From positions 1 through 64,000 of the forward strand of contig JANNNX010000057.1 in assembly GCA_031398745.1 (NCBI GenBank): a stretch of DNA of 64,000 bases, written 5' to 3'. Shown here piece after piece: positions 49,155 to 57,432 of this stretch. Below the pieces are notes generated by a model. The model was not told the DNA's origin. It searched no databases and worked only from the letters and a program-made list of their open reading frames with translations. Source of the stretch: JANNNX01 sp031398745. Lineage in GTDB: Bacteria > Actinomycetota > Acidimicrobiia > Acidimicrobiales > CADCSY01. A program made the translations under genes and the position numbers. How positions within the stretch are numbered: position 1 is the stretch's first letter; every line of letters begins with the position of its first letter.

Positions 49155-50384
49155 ATGAAGCGATCGTCGAGCTGGCGCTGGCTGCTGACTCTGCTCACCG
49201 TCCTCGCGCTCGTCGCCGCTGCGTGCAGCGACGACGAGGAGGCCGAGGGTGACGGCGCCGCCACCGACTCGACCGAGGAGTGCGGCCAGGCCCAACCGAT
49301 CAACATCGGCAACCTCTCCTCCGAGTCCGGCGGCGTCGACCTGCGAGGTGGACGCCAGGCCCTGGAGGCGTTCATCGCCGAGTACAACGCCGAGGGTGGC
49401 TTCCGGGGCTGCCAGCTGGCCCTGGTCTACGAGGACGGCGGCACCGACGCCGGGGCCACATCGGCCGGTGCCCGTGAGCTGGTCGAGGGCCAGGACGTGG
49501 TGGCCATGATCGGCGACATGGCGGTGCTCGACTGTCTGGTCAACGCCACCTACTACGCCGAGCAGGGCGTGGCCGCGGTGGTCCCTGCGTTCGACACGAG
49601 CTGCTACACGGGGGAGACGACCTTCCCCTACTTCACCGGCGCGGACACGAACCTCCTGCCCGGGCTCGATCACCTGGTCAACGATGTCGGCGCGGAGAGG
49701 ATCGCCTACGTCGGGCTGAACGTGCCGACCAACCAGGCGCTGGGCACCAACCTCGCGGCCTACGCCAGCGAGCTGGGCGTCGAGCTGGTGGCCAGCGAGT
49801 TGGTGGCCACCGACCTGTCCGATGTCGACGCGGCTGTCCAGAAGGTGGCCCAGAGCGATCCCGACGCGGTGATCGTCGCCGCCTTCCCCCAGGCCCTCCA
49901 GGCCGTGCGGGACAAACTGGGCCTGCAGGGCATCGACTTGGCGTCGGTCACCTTCATGGCCTCTCCGGGCTCCTACGGAGCCCAGCTCGGTGAGCTTCTC
50001 GGCCCCGATGGCGAGGGCGTCCTGGTCACGGTGAACAACTACGTGGTCGAGACGGGCAACGAGGTCGCGTCCAAGGTCGTCGACCTCATGGCCGACCAAT
50101 ACCCCGACAGCCCCCAGACCACCGACCCGTTCGTGGGGTGGACTGGCGGCGAGATCCTTCGCCAGATCCTGGAGGCAGTGGAGGGGGACCTCACCCGGGA
50201 GTCGTTCCTGGCCGCTACCCGCTCTCTCGACGGGGTCGACCAGGTGCTGGCCCCATCCACGCTCGACTTCAGCGCCGGTCCCCCGTTCTCCTTGGCCAGC
50301 GAAGGACAGATCCTCGAGCTCCAGGCCGACGGCTCCTTCGAGGTGGTCACCGACGACTTCATCACGGTGGAGGTGCCCTCCTAG
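49155..50384 (+). CDS. livK: Branched-chain amino acid type ABC substrate-binding lipoprotein
   Basis: This extracellular type I periplasmic-binding lipoprotein has 409 aa. ATG 49155 is preceded by GGAGGT (49144-49149) and yields a short signal with lipobox VAAAC (Cys about 21), then an acidic linker. The body follows the LivK/Peripla_BP_6 pattern (INIGNLSSESGGVDLRGGRQ, AFIAEYNAEGGFRGCQLALV, VVAMIGDMAVLD, AAVVPAFDTSCY). Cysteines are unusually frequent. Whether the ligand is an amino acid or another small carboxylate or amide is not known. Confidence 0.88.
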   Translation: MKRSSSWRWLLTLLTVLALVAAACSDDEEAEGDGAATDSTEECGQAQPINIGNLSSESGGVDLRGGRQALEAFIAEYNAEGGFRGCQLALVYEDGGTDAGATSAGARELVEGQDVVAMIGDMAVLDCLVNATYYAEQGVAAVVPAFDTSCYTGETTFPYFTGADTNLLPGLDHLVNDVGAERIAYVGLNVPTNQALGTNLAAYASELGVELVASELVATDLSDVDAAVQKVAQSDPDAVIVAAFPQALQAVRDKLGLQGIDLASVTFMASPGSYGAQLGELLGPDGEGVLVTVNNYVVETGNEVASKVVDLMADQYPDSPQTTDPFVGWTGGEILRQILEAVEGDLTRESFLAATRSLDGVDQVLAPSTLDFSAGPPFSLASEGQILELQADGSFEVVTDDFITVEVPS

Positions 50385-50407
50385 CGAGCGGCGCGGAGGG
50401 CGGGTCG

Positions 50408-50413
50408 TATCCT
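50408..50413 (+). promoter_or_regulatory. -10 box, leaderless start of AAA/VWA cluster
   Basis: TATCCT ends 8 nt before ATG 50422. Confidence 0.5.
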
Positions 50414-50421
50414 CGCCAGCC

Positions 50422-51792
50422 ATGCCCCGCGTCCTCGACGAGCCGGTTCAGCGCTTCGTCGAGGACGTCAGCGAGGCACTGCTCGCCCTGGCGCCAGGAG
50501 GGGCGGGTGCCGAGGGAGGCTTCCGGACCGAGGCCAGCGTCGACGCCGCCAACCTGGTCGCGGCCGTCATCGACGCCGACGGCCGCCATACCGACGACGA
50601 GCTGTGGGGCTACGCCGCGGCCATCGGACCCCACTCCGGCCACGAGCTGGCTGCCGCGACCCCCGAAGAACTGCGCCGCTCGGGCCTGCTCAGCGGCGCC
50701 GCGGCCTGGCTCGAGCAGCCTTCCGAGGCCTTTCGGCTGCTCCTCGATTCCGACCGTCACCACGGCACCGACCACGCCTGGCGCTACTACCAGCGGGCCA
50801 TGGAGGTGGCCCACGCCACCGTCTCCCTCGACGTGGTCGCCTCACTGGTCGCGCTGGGCGCGGTGGACCGGTTCCGGGAGACGCTCCTGGGCTCCCTGCG
50901 CGGCGCTGGGGTGACACCTGTCCGCCACCCGATGCCGCCCTCGGCACCCACGTCCGGGGCACTCCCGGCGCCGCCCGCCGTCGAGTCCCGGCCCGTCGAC
51001 GAGGTCCTGGCCGAGCTCGACGAGCTCATCGGCCTGGCCCCGGTCAAGGCCGAGGTCCGGCTGGTGGCCGCGCTGCTGCGGGTCCAGCAGATCCGTCGCC
51101 AACGGGGCCTGCCCGTCCCCGACGCCAGCCGCCACCTGGTCTTCAGCGGCAACCCGGGCACGGGCAAGACCACGGTGGCCCGCCTCCTGGCCCAGATCTA
51201 CCGCAGCCTGGGCGTGGTCGAGGGTGGCCAGCTGGTGGAGACCGATCGCAGCCACCTCGTCGCGGGCTACGTCGGCCAGACCGCGCCCCGGGTGCGGGCG
51301 GTGGTCGAGTCGGCCCTGGGGGGCGTCCTGCTCATCGACGAGGCCCACGCCCTGGCTCGGGGGGGCGAGAACGACTTCGGTCGAGAGGCGATCGACACCC
51401 TGGTCAAGCTCATGGAAGACGAGCGTGAGCGCCTGGTCGTCATCGCGGCCGGCTACACCGACGAGATGGAGGCGTTCGTCGACACCAACCCGGGTCTTCG
51501 GTCTCGCTTTCCCAAGACCATCACCTTCCCCGACTACAGCACCGACGAGCTGGTGGCCATCTTCGTCTCGATGGGCGAGCGCGATCGCTACGAGCCCGAC
51601 GCCGACTCCCTGGTCGCCCTCCGCGCCATGCTCGACGCCCTGCCCCGGGACAAGGGCTTCGGCAACGCCCGGCTCGTACGCAACATCTACGAGGCGGCCG
51701 TGGCCCGGCAGGCCGGTCGACTCGTCGCCGTCCCCCACCCCACCGACGAGCAACTGGTCACCCTCACCGTCGCCGACATCCTGGCGCCCTAG
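50422..51792 (+). CDS. AAA ATPase, CbbX-like, with N-terminal TerB-like helical domain
   Basis: This 456-aa protein has an N-terminal helical region (about 1-155) that looks TerB-like, a Pro/Ala linker (about 160-190) and a CbbX/SpoVK-type AAA+ module. Walker A is GNPGTGKTT (243-251), Walker B LLIDEAH (Asp306, Glu307), with a pore-loop candidate AGYVGQTAPRVR and the sensor/arginine region RSRFPKTITFPDYS. CbbX-type ATPases remodel partner proteins. Here the ATPase leads a cluster with two binding-protein-like genes, one fused to VWA, a membrane coiled-coil protein and PspA. RuBisCO genes are absent, so the CbbX role itself does not apply. Confidence 0.85.
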   Translation: MPRVLDEPVQRFVEDVSEALLALAPGGAGAEGGFRTEASVDAANLVAAVIDADGRHTDDELWGYAAAIGPHSGHELAAATPEELRRSGLLSGAAAWLEQPSEAFRLLLDSDRHHGTDHAWRYYQRAMEVAHATVSLDVVASLVALGAVDRFRETLLGSLRGAGVTPVRHPMPPSAPTSGALPAPPAVESRPVDEVLAELDELIGLAPVKAEVRLVAALLRVQQIRRQRGLPVPDASRHLVFSGNPGTGKTTVARLLAQIYRSLGVVEGGQLVETDRSHLVAGYVGQTAPRVRAVVESALGGVLLIDEAHALARGGENDFGREAIDTLVKLMEDERERLVVIAAGYTDEMEAFVDTNPGLRSRFPKTITFPDYSTDELVAIFVSMGERDRYEPDADSLVALRAMLDALPRDKGFGNARLVRNIYEAAVARQAGRLVAVPHPTDEQLVTLTVADILAP

Positions 51793-51800
51793 GGACACCG

Positions 51801-52856
51801 ATGCTGCCTCGACTGATCGCCGTGGTGACGGCAGTGGCCCTCGTCCTCGGCGCGCTGGCAGTCCGCAACAACCTGGACGACGAAGGCGACGCGGGGGCCG
51901 GGAACGCCGATGGGCCGATACGCCTGGTGTGCGCCCGGGAGCTGGCCGACGCCTGTGGCGACCTCGAGGGCGGCGACGTCTCGGTGGTGGTCGAAGACGC
52001 CAGCACCACGGCCGACCGCCTGGCCGGGGGCAACGGCCGGCCCGATCTCGATGCCTGGCTGACCATCGATCCTTGGCCCGCGATGGTCGAGGACGCCCGA
52101 GCCCGGGCGGGAGCCGAGCCGGTGCTGGCTTCCACCAGCGACGTCCTGGCCCGCTCCCCGTTGGTCATCGTGGCCAAGGCCGACCGGGCCGACGTCCTCG
52201 CCCGAGCTTGCGCGACGACGTCGGTCGAGTGGTCCTGCGTGGGCCAGCACGCGGGGGCCAGCTGGGCGTCGCTCGGCGGCGACGAGACCTGGGGCTCGGT
52301 ACGCCCCGGCCACCTCTCGCCGGACACATCGGCCTCCGGCCTGGCCGTACTGGCCCAGGCCAGCGCCTCCTACGCCGGCCGAGCCGACCTGAGCGCCAAC
52401 GACCTCGACGACCCGGCCTATCGGCGATGGCTGACCACCCTCGAGCGATCGGTACCCACCTTCACCCCGTCGGCCAGCTCGCCGGTCGAGGAGGTGCTCC
52501 AACGCCCTACCTACGACGTGGTGGGCACCACCGAGGCTGACGCGACGACGACCCTCGAGCGCTCGCCTGGCCGGCGAGGCAGCCTGACGATCTTCTACCC
52601 TCAGCCGATGGTGACCGCGGACGTCGTGTTGGTCAGCGTCGGCGGCGGCGCCCTCCCCGATAGTCTCGGCTCGGACGCCAGCCGCGCCCTCGCCGGGGCC
52701 GGGTGGCGGGACGCCGGTACCGGCGGTTCGCCTCCTGCAGGTGCGCCGTTGTCGAACGGCGAGCCGGTGTTGGCGTCGCTCCCGGCGAGCTCGGGGCTGC
52801 CGTCGGCCGGCACGTTGGCCGCCCTGCGCCGGGTCTGGCAGGAGGTCGTCCGATGA
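51801..52856 (+). CDS. Exported periplasmic-binding-like protein of VWA cluster
   Basis: This 351-aa protein has an N-terminal membrane anchor/signal (about 5-21) and a type II periplasmic-binding-like body (IRLVCARELADACGD, DLDAWLTIDPWPAMVEDARA, VLARSPLVIVAKADRADVLA, SVRPGHLSPDTSASGLAVLA). No lipobox Cys is evident. It is 8 nt after the AAA gene and overlaps the VWA gene by ATGA. The two binding-like proteins of this cluster resemble each other in layout. It is not a transporter component judging by its neighbours; a sensing role is inferred. Confidence 0.7.
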   Translation: MLPRLIAVVTAVALVLGALAVRNNLDDEGDAGAGNADGPIRLVCARELADACGDLEGGDVSVVVEDASTTADRLAGGNGRPDLDAWLTIDPWPAMVEDARARAGAEPVLASTSDVLARSPLVIVAKADRADVLARACATTSVEWSCVGQHAGASWASLGGDETWGSVRPGHLSPDTSASGLAVLAQASASYAGRADLSANDLDDPAYRRWLTTLERSVPTFTPSASSPVEEVLQRPTYDVVGTTEADATTTLERSPGRRGSLTIFYPQPMVTADVVLVSVGGGALPDSLGSDASRALAGAGWRDAGTGGSPPAGAPLSNGEPVLASLPASSGLPSAGTLAALRRVWQEVVR

Positions 52857-54682
52857 GGCGCTGGTCCGGCGCCCGAGCGATCGTGGCCGTGCTCGCCGCC
52901 GTCAGCTTGTCGGCGGCCTGCACGTCGGACGGTGACAGCTCCGGCTCCTCCGGCCTCGAGGGGGCCGATCCCGGGGACTGCACGCCCGTCGACATGGCCG
53001 TCTCGCCCGAGAAGATTTCACTGCTGACCGAGCTGGCCCGGACCTTCAACGAGAGCGACGCCGCCGAGCTCGACGAGGGATGCGTGTTCATCCGCCCCGC
53101 CCGCAAGTCATCGGGAACGGCTGCCAACCTGCTCAGCGAGGGCTGGCCCGACGAAGAGACCAATGGGGCCCGACCGGTCGTCTGGTCGCCCGCGTCGAGC
53201 GCCTGGGCCTCGGTCGTCAACCAACGCCTGGACGAGCAGGGCCAGGACCCGATCGCGGGGACCGCCGAGCCGTTTATGCTCACCCCCCTGGTCATCGCCA
53301 TGCCCCAGCCGATGGCCGACGCCCTCGGGTACCCCGAGCGGGCGATCGGTTGGAGCGACATCCTCGCCCTGGCCTCGGACCCCCAGGGATGGGCGGCCTA
53401 CGGCCACCCCGAGTGGGGCGCGTTCAAGCTCGGCAAGACCAACCCCAACTTCTCGACGAGCGGCCTGTCGAGCACGATCGCCCAGTACTACGCGGCCACC
53501 GGCAAGACCACCGACCTCACCCTCGAGGACCTGGCCCGACCCGAGGTCCAGGAGTTCGCCACCACCGTCGAGTCGGCCGTCGTCCACTACGGCGACATCA
53601 CCCCGACCTTCCTCAACAACTGGTATCGCAACGACGCCCAGGGGACCGCCCTCACCTACGTCTCCGCGGTGGCGGTCGAGGAGAAGTCGGTCATCGACTA
53701 CAACCAGGGCAACCCCGACGGCGTGCTCGACCCTGGCGAGGAGGCGGTGCCTCCCAAGACCCCCCTGGTCGCCATCTACCCGAAGGAGGGCACCCTCTAC
53801 TCGGACAACCCCTACATCGTGCTCGACGCCCCCTGGGTCAGCGACGAGCAGCGGGAGGGAGCGGAACGCTTCGAGGAATTCGTCCGCCAGCCCGAGAACC
53901 AGGAGAAGGTGCTGGCCTTTGGGTTCCGGCCCGGAAACACCGAGGTGGCGCTGTCCGACCCGATCGTGGCGGCCAATGGCGTCGACCCCGACCAGCCCCA
54001 GACCCTGCTCGAGGTCCCCGACCCGCCGGTGACGGTCGAGATCCTCGATGCCTGGGCCACGCAGCGCAAGAAGGCCAAGGTGCTGATCGTCCTCGACGTG
54101 TCGGGCTCGATGGCCGAGCCGGCGGGCGACGACCGCGGGAGCACCAAGCTCGACCTGGCCAAGGAGGCGATCATCGCCGCCCTGGACGACTTCGCCCCGG
54201 AGGACGAGGTGGGGCTGCGCATCTTCACCAGCGACGTCGGGCCCGACGGTGCCACCACCCGAGATCTGGTCCCCATTGGACCGATCGGCACCCAACGAGA
54301 AACGATGGCCTCGGCCATCCGGAGCCTGGTACCGCTCAACGCCACCCCGCTCTACACCGTGACCCAGGCCAGCTACGAGGACCTGCGCCAGGCGTATGAC
54401 CCGTCGCGCATCAACGCGGTCGTGCTCCTCACCGATGGGCGCAATGACGACGGCGACACCAGTGACGACCGAGCCCAGCTCGACGAGCTGCTCGACACCC
54501 TCGGCTCGGGCGCCGAGGGCCAGGCCGCCCGGCCGGTGCGGGTGTTCCCCATCGCCTACGGCCAGGACGCCGACATCGGCGTGTTGCGGGAGGTGGCGGA
54601 GGCGTCCGACGCCGCCGTGTACGACGCCAGCGACGCCAGCACCATCGCCACCGTGTTCACCGCGGTCATCTCCAACTTCTGA
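52853..54682 (+). CDS. Lipoprotein with substrate-binding and von Willebrand A domains
   Basis: This 609-aa lipoprotein has lipobox SAAC (Cys23) and a Ser/Gly linker. A type II binding-protein domain follows (about 45-375; VDMAVSPEKISLLTELARTF, PVVWSPASSAWASVVNQ, LTPLVIAMPQPMA, NPNFSTSGLSSTIAQYYAAT). A C-terminal VWA domain (about 405-605) has a complete MIDAS start DVSGSM (Asp415) and VVLLTDGRND. The binding-plus-VWA fusion suggests a surface protein that couples ligand capture to a metal-dependent protein contact. It is tightly coupled to its neighbours (4-nt overlap upstream, 9 nt downstream). Confidence 0.87.
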   Translation: MRRWSGARAIVAVLAAVSLSAACTSDGDSSGSSGLEGADPGDCTPVDMAVSPEKISLLTELARTFNESDAAELDEGCVFIRPARKSSGTAANLLSEGWPDEETNGARPVVWSPASSAWASVVNQRLDEQGQDPIAGTAEPFMLTPLVIAMPQPMADALGYPERAIGWSDILALASDPQGWAAYGHPEWGAFKLGKTNPNFSTSGLSSTIAQYYAATGKTTDLTLEDLARPEVQEFATTVESAVVHYGDITPTFLNNWYRNDAQGTALTYVSAVAVEEKSVIDYNQGNPDGVLDPGEEAVPPKTPLVAIYPKEGTLYSDNPYIVLDAPWVSDEQREGAERFEEFVRQPENQEKVLAFGFRPGNTEVALSDPIVAANGVDPDQPQTLLEVPDPPVTVEILDAWATQRKKAKVLIVLDVSGSMAEPAGDDRGSTKLDLAKEAIIAALDDFAPEDEVGLRIFTSDVGPDGATTRDLVPIGPIGTQRETMASAIRSLVPLNATPLYTVTQASYEDLRQAYDPSRINAVVLLTDGRNDDGDTSDDRAQLDELLDTLGSGAEGQAARPVRVFPIAYGQDADIGVLREVAEASDAAVYDASDASTIATVFTAVISNF

Positions 54683-54691
54683 ACGGCGCCG

Positions 54692-55453
54692 GTGCCCCGC
54701 CTGCGCGATCGCCTCCTCACCCCGATCGTGGCCCGGGCCATGACCTCACCGACGGCCATCGTCCTGGCCGGCGTGGGGGCCTCGGCCGCCATCCTCGTCG
54801 GTGCCCCGGCCATCGGGGTGGTGGCGGCCGCCGGTCTGGCCTGGGGTGGGCGGGTGGCGCTGGCGGTCCCGCGCCGGTCGGCGCCCCGGATCGAGGCCCG
54901 ACGCCTCGACGAACCGTGGCGGTCGTTCGTGCGCGGCGCGGTCGATGCCCGGAGCCGCTTCGACGAGGCCGTGACCTCGGTGCCCCCCGGGCCGCTGCGC
55001 GACCGGCTCACCCTGCTCGGCAACCAGATCGCGGCTGGCGTCGAGCAGTGCTGGCAGGTGGCCACCCGAGCCCAGCAGGTGAGCCGGGCGCTGGGGCAGC
55101 TCGACACCACCGATGCCCGGGCCCGGCTGGCCCAGCTGTCGGCGAGCGCCCCGCCGACGGACGGTTCGGACCCTGACCACCCGACCGACCACATGGTCGA
55201 GGCCTTGCGAGCCCAGCTGGCCACCGCCGACCGCATGGCCCGCGTGGCCGCCGATGCCCATGCCAAGCTCCAGTTGCTGGACGCCCGACTCGACGAGGCA
55301 GTAGCCCGAGCCGTCGAGCTGTCGATCGGTGCCAGCAACGACGCCACTCTGGGAGGGGTCGGCGGCGACGTCGACGCCGTCGTCGGCGACCTCGAGGCCC
55401 TCCGCCAAGCCCTCGAGGAGGCGGGTGGCTCGCCGTCGGCCGCGAGCGCCTGA
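54692..55453 (+). CDS. Membrane-anchored coiled-coil protein of VWA cluster
   Basis: The protein has 253 aa. An N-terminal hairpin of two membrane helices (about 17-35 and 36-52) is followed by a long helical, probably coiled-coil cytoplasmic region (about 70-245) rich in Ala, Leu, Gln and Asp. No catalytic motif and no family was recognised. It is 9 nt after the VWA gene and 39 nt before pspA; a role as membrane adaptor between the VWA/AAA pair and PspA is inferred from position only. Confidence 0.65.
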   Translation: MPRLRDRLLTPIVARAMTSPTAIVLAGVGASAAILVGAPAIGVVAAAGLAWGGRVALAVPRRSAPRIEARRLDEPWRSFVRGAVDARSRFDEAVTSVPPGPLRDRLTLLGNQIAAGVEQCWQVATRAQQVSRALGQLDTTDARARLAQLSASAPPTDGSDPDHPTDHMVEALRAQLATADRMARVAADAHAKLQLLDARLDEAVARAVELSIGASNDATLGGVGGDVDAVVGDLEALRQALEEAGGSPSAASA

Positions 55454-55479
55454 CCCTCGCCCCAGTCCTGACGGACCCG

Positions 55480-55485
55480 TACGAT
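55480..55485 (+). promoter_or_regulatory. -10 box, leaderless start of pspA
   Basis: TACGAT ends 7 nt before ATG 55493, so pspA can also be expressed apart from the upstream cluster. Confidence 0.5.
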
Positions 55486-55492
55486 CGGGCCC

Positions 55493-56323
55493 ATGCTGAA
55501 GCTCCTTCGCCGGTCGTGGCAGTACGTCACCGCCCTGCTCACCAACCGGTTCAACGAGGCCGCCGATCCCCGGGTGCAGCTCGAGCAGGCGATCCTGGAG
55601 GCCCAGGAGCAACACCGTCGCCTCCGCGAGCAGGCGGCCAACGTGATCGCCAACCAGAAGCAGACCGAGATGCGCCTCGATCGGGCGTTGAGCGAGCTCG
55701 AGAAGGTCAACGGCAATGCTCGCCAGGCCCTGGTCATGGCCTCGGAGGCGGAGCACGCCGGCGACACCGACAAGGCGGCCGAGTACAACCGCACGGCCGA
55801 GACGTTCGCCAACCGGCTCATCGCCCTCGAGCAAGAGGTCGAGATGCTCAAGGAGATGCACCTCCAGGCCACCCGGGCCACCGACCAGGCCAAGGCCGCG
55901 GTCAACCAGAACTCGGCCTCCCTCCAGAAGAAGCTCTCCGACCGCCAGCGCCTCCTGTCGCAGCTCGACCAGGCCAAGATGCAGGAGCAGGTCAACGCCG
56001 CCATGGCGTCGCTGTCGGACACCGTCGGCCAGGACGTGCCCACCTTCGACGAGGTCCGAGACAAGATCGAGGCCCGTCAGGCCAAGGCCGAGGGCATGAA
56101 CGAGCTGGTGGGCAGTTCGGTGGAGAGCCGGATGCTCGAGGTCGAGCAGGCCGCCCGCAACAACGAGGCCCAGGCCCGGCTCTCCCAGCTCCGCTCTCAG
56201 CTCGGCCTGTCCGGACCGGCCGAGGCCACGCCCGCCGCGTCCCCCGCCGCTGCACCCGCTTCACCCGCCGCACCCGCCGCTCCCACCGACGACCCCGGGT
56301 CCTCCGGCGCCGGGGGGGCTTGA
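55493..56323 (+). CDS. pspA: PspA/IM30 (ESCRT-III-like) membrane stress protein
   Basis: This 276-aa protein of the PspA/Vipp1 family forms oligomers on damaged membranes. It has the N-terminal amphipathic helix (MLKLLRRSWQYVTALLTNRF), the conserved NEAADPRVQLEQAILEAQEQ and a long coiled coil to about residue 240 with QVNAAMASLSDTVGQDVPTFDEVRDKI. A tail of Ala/Pro/Ser (about 245-276) is unlike typical PspA. Its place next to the AAA/VWA genes suggests they address envelope stress. Confidence 0.9.
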   Translation: MLKLLRRSWQYVTALLTNRFNEAADPRVQLEQAILEAQEQHRRLREQAANVIANQKQTEMRLDRALSELEKVNGNARQALVMASEAEHAGDTDKAAEYNRTAETFANRLIALEQEVEMLKEMHLQATRATDQAKAAVNQNSASLQKKLSDRQRLLSQLDQAKMQEQVNAAMASLSDTVGQDVPTFDEVRDKIEARQAKAEGMNELVGSSVESRMLEVEQAARNNEAQARLSQLRSQLGLSGPAEATPAASPAAAPASPAAPAAPTDDPGSSGAGGA

Positions 56324-56330
56324 CCTCGGC

Positions 56331-57422
56331 TCAGCCGATGCGGAAGCGGTCGACGGCGGCCGCGTCCCAGCGAATCCCGTGGCCCGGCCGATCGGGTGGG
56401 GCCATGTGACCGTCGACCGCCACCAGCGTCTCCTCCAGGAGGTCGTCGATGAGCGGGAAGTGCTCGATCGAGGTGGCCGCCGGGGCGGCCGCGGCGAGGT
56501 GGACGTGGAGTTCGGGAAGGAAGTGGGGGCTCACGCTTGCGCCGAGCGCCTCGGCCAGGGTGGCGATCCGAAGCCACTCGGTGACCCCGCCGACCAACGG
56601 TGCATCGGGCATGACCACCGCGGCCGCTCCCGCCTGCAGGTAGGCGGCGAACTCGAAGCGGCCGAGCAGGTGCTCACCCACGGCGATCGGCACACCGACC
56701 CGAGACGCCAGCCGTGCGTGGCCGGCCACGTCGTCCGACCGGAGCGGCTCCTCCATCCAGTAGACGTCGAGGTCGGCCAACCGGCGTCCGAGCCACAGGG
56801 CCCCGGCCTGGTCGAGGCGCTCGTTGCAGTCGACCATGAGTCGAACGTCGTCGCCGACCGCGTCCCGCACCCCGGCGACCCGCTCGGCGTCCTCCTCCAG
56901 GCGACGAGCCCCGACCCGGAGCTTGACCGCCTGGTAGCCCTCGTCGAGGTACGAGCGGGTGCCGGCCACCAGCTCGTCGAGGGTCATCTGGTTGGTCGAT
57001 CGACCGCTGCCGTACACCTCGATGGTGTCGCGGACGCTGCCGAGCAGGCGGTGCAACGGCAGATCGGCCCGGCGGGCACGCAGGTCCCACACCGCGATGT
57101 CGATCGCCGAGAGGGCCGGCAGGGCGACACCCCGGCCCAGGCGGTGGGTCCGGTCCCAGAGGTCGAGCCAGGTGCGGTCCCAGCCGTCGAGTCGAGTGCC
57201 CAGCACCAGCGGGCGGTCGGTCGCCGCTATCAGGGCGACCACGGCCTCGGCACCTCCGGTCAGCGCGTAGGTAAAGCCGGTGCCGATCGCGCCCTCGTCG
57301 TCGGCCAGGGTGACGACCACGACGTCCACCCCGGTGGCTCCCGACCCGCCCCGAGCGCCCTCGAAGGGCACCCGGCACCAGGCGACGTCGAGCCGGGTAA
57401 TCGTCGGGGACGTGGCGGTCAT
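56331..57422 (-). CDS. Enolase-superfamily enzyme (mandelate racemase/muconate lactonizing type)
   Basis: This 363-aa enzyme has an N-terminal capping domain and a TIM barrel that binds Mg2+. Seen are AVKLRVGARRLEED (Lys acid/base region), the metal ligands Asp in MVDCNERLD, Glu in YWMEEPL and Glu in VGEHLLGRFEF, and a C-terminal HFLPELHVHLAA. The reaction is abstraction of an alpha proton next to a carboxylate, giving racemisation, dehydration or cycloisomerisation; substrate unknown. ATG 57422 is 10 nt after the acyl-CoA ligase stop, so the two are probably in one operon. Confidence 0.87.
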   Translation of the reverse strand: MTATSPTITRLDVAWCRVPFEGARGGSGATGVDVVVVTLADDEGAIGTGFTYALTGGAEAVVALIAATDRPLVLGTRLDGWDRTWLDLWDRTHRLGRGVALPALSAIDIAVWDLRARRADLPLHRLLGSVRDTIEVYGSGRSTNQMTLDELVAGTRSYLDEGYQAVKLRVGARRLEEDAERVAGVRDAVGDDVRLMVDCNERLDQAGALWLGRRLADLDVYWMEEPLRSDDVAGHARLASRVGVPIAVGEHLLGRFEFAAYLQAGAAAVVMPDAPLVGGVTEWLRIATLAEALGASVSPHFLPELHVHLAAAAPAATSIEHFPLIDDLLEETLVAVDGHMAPPDRPGHGIRWDAAAVDRFRIG

Positions 57423-57432
57423 GCGGAGCCCC

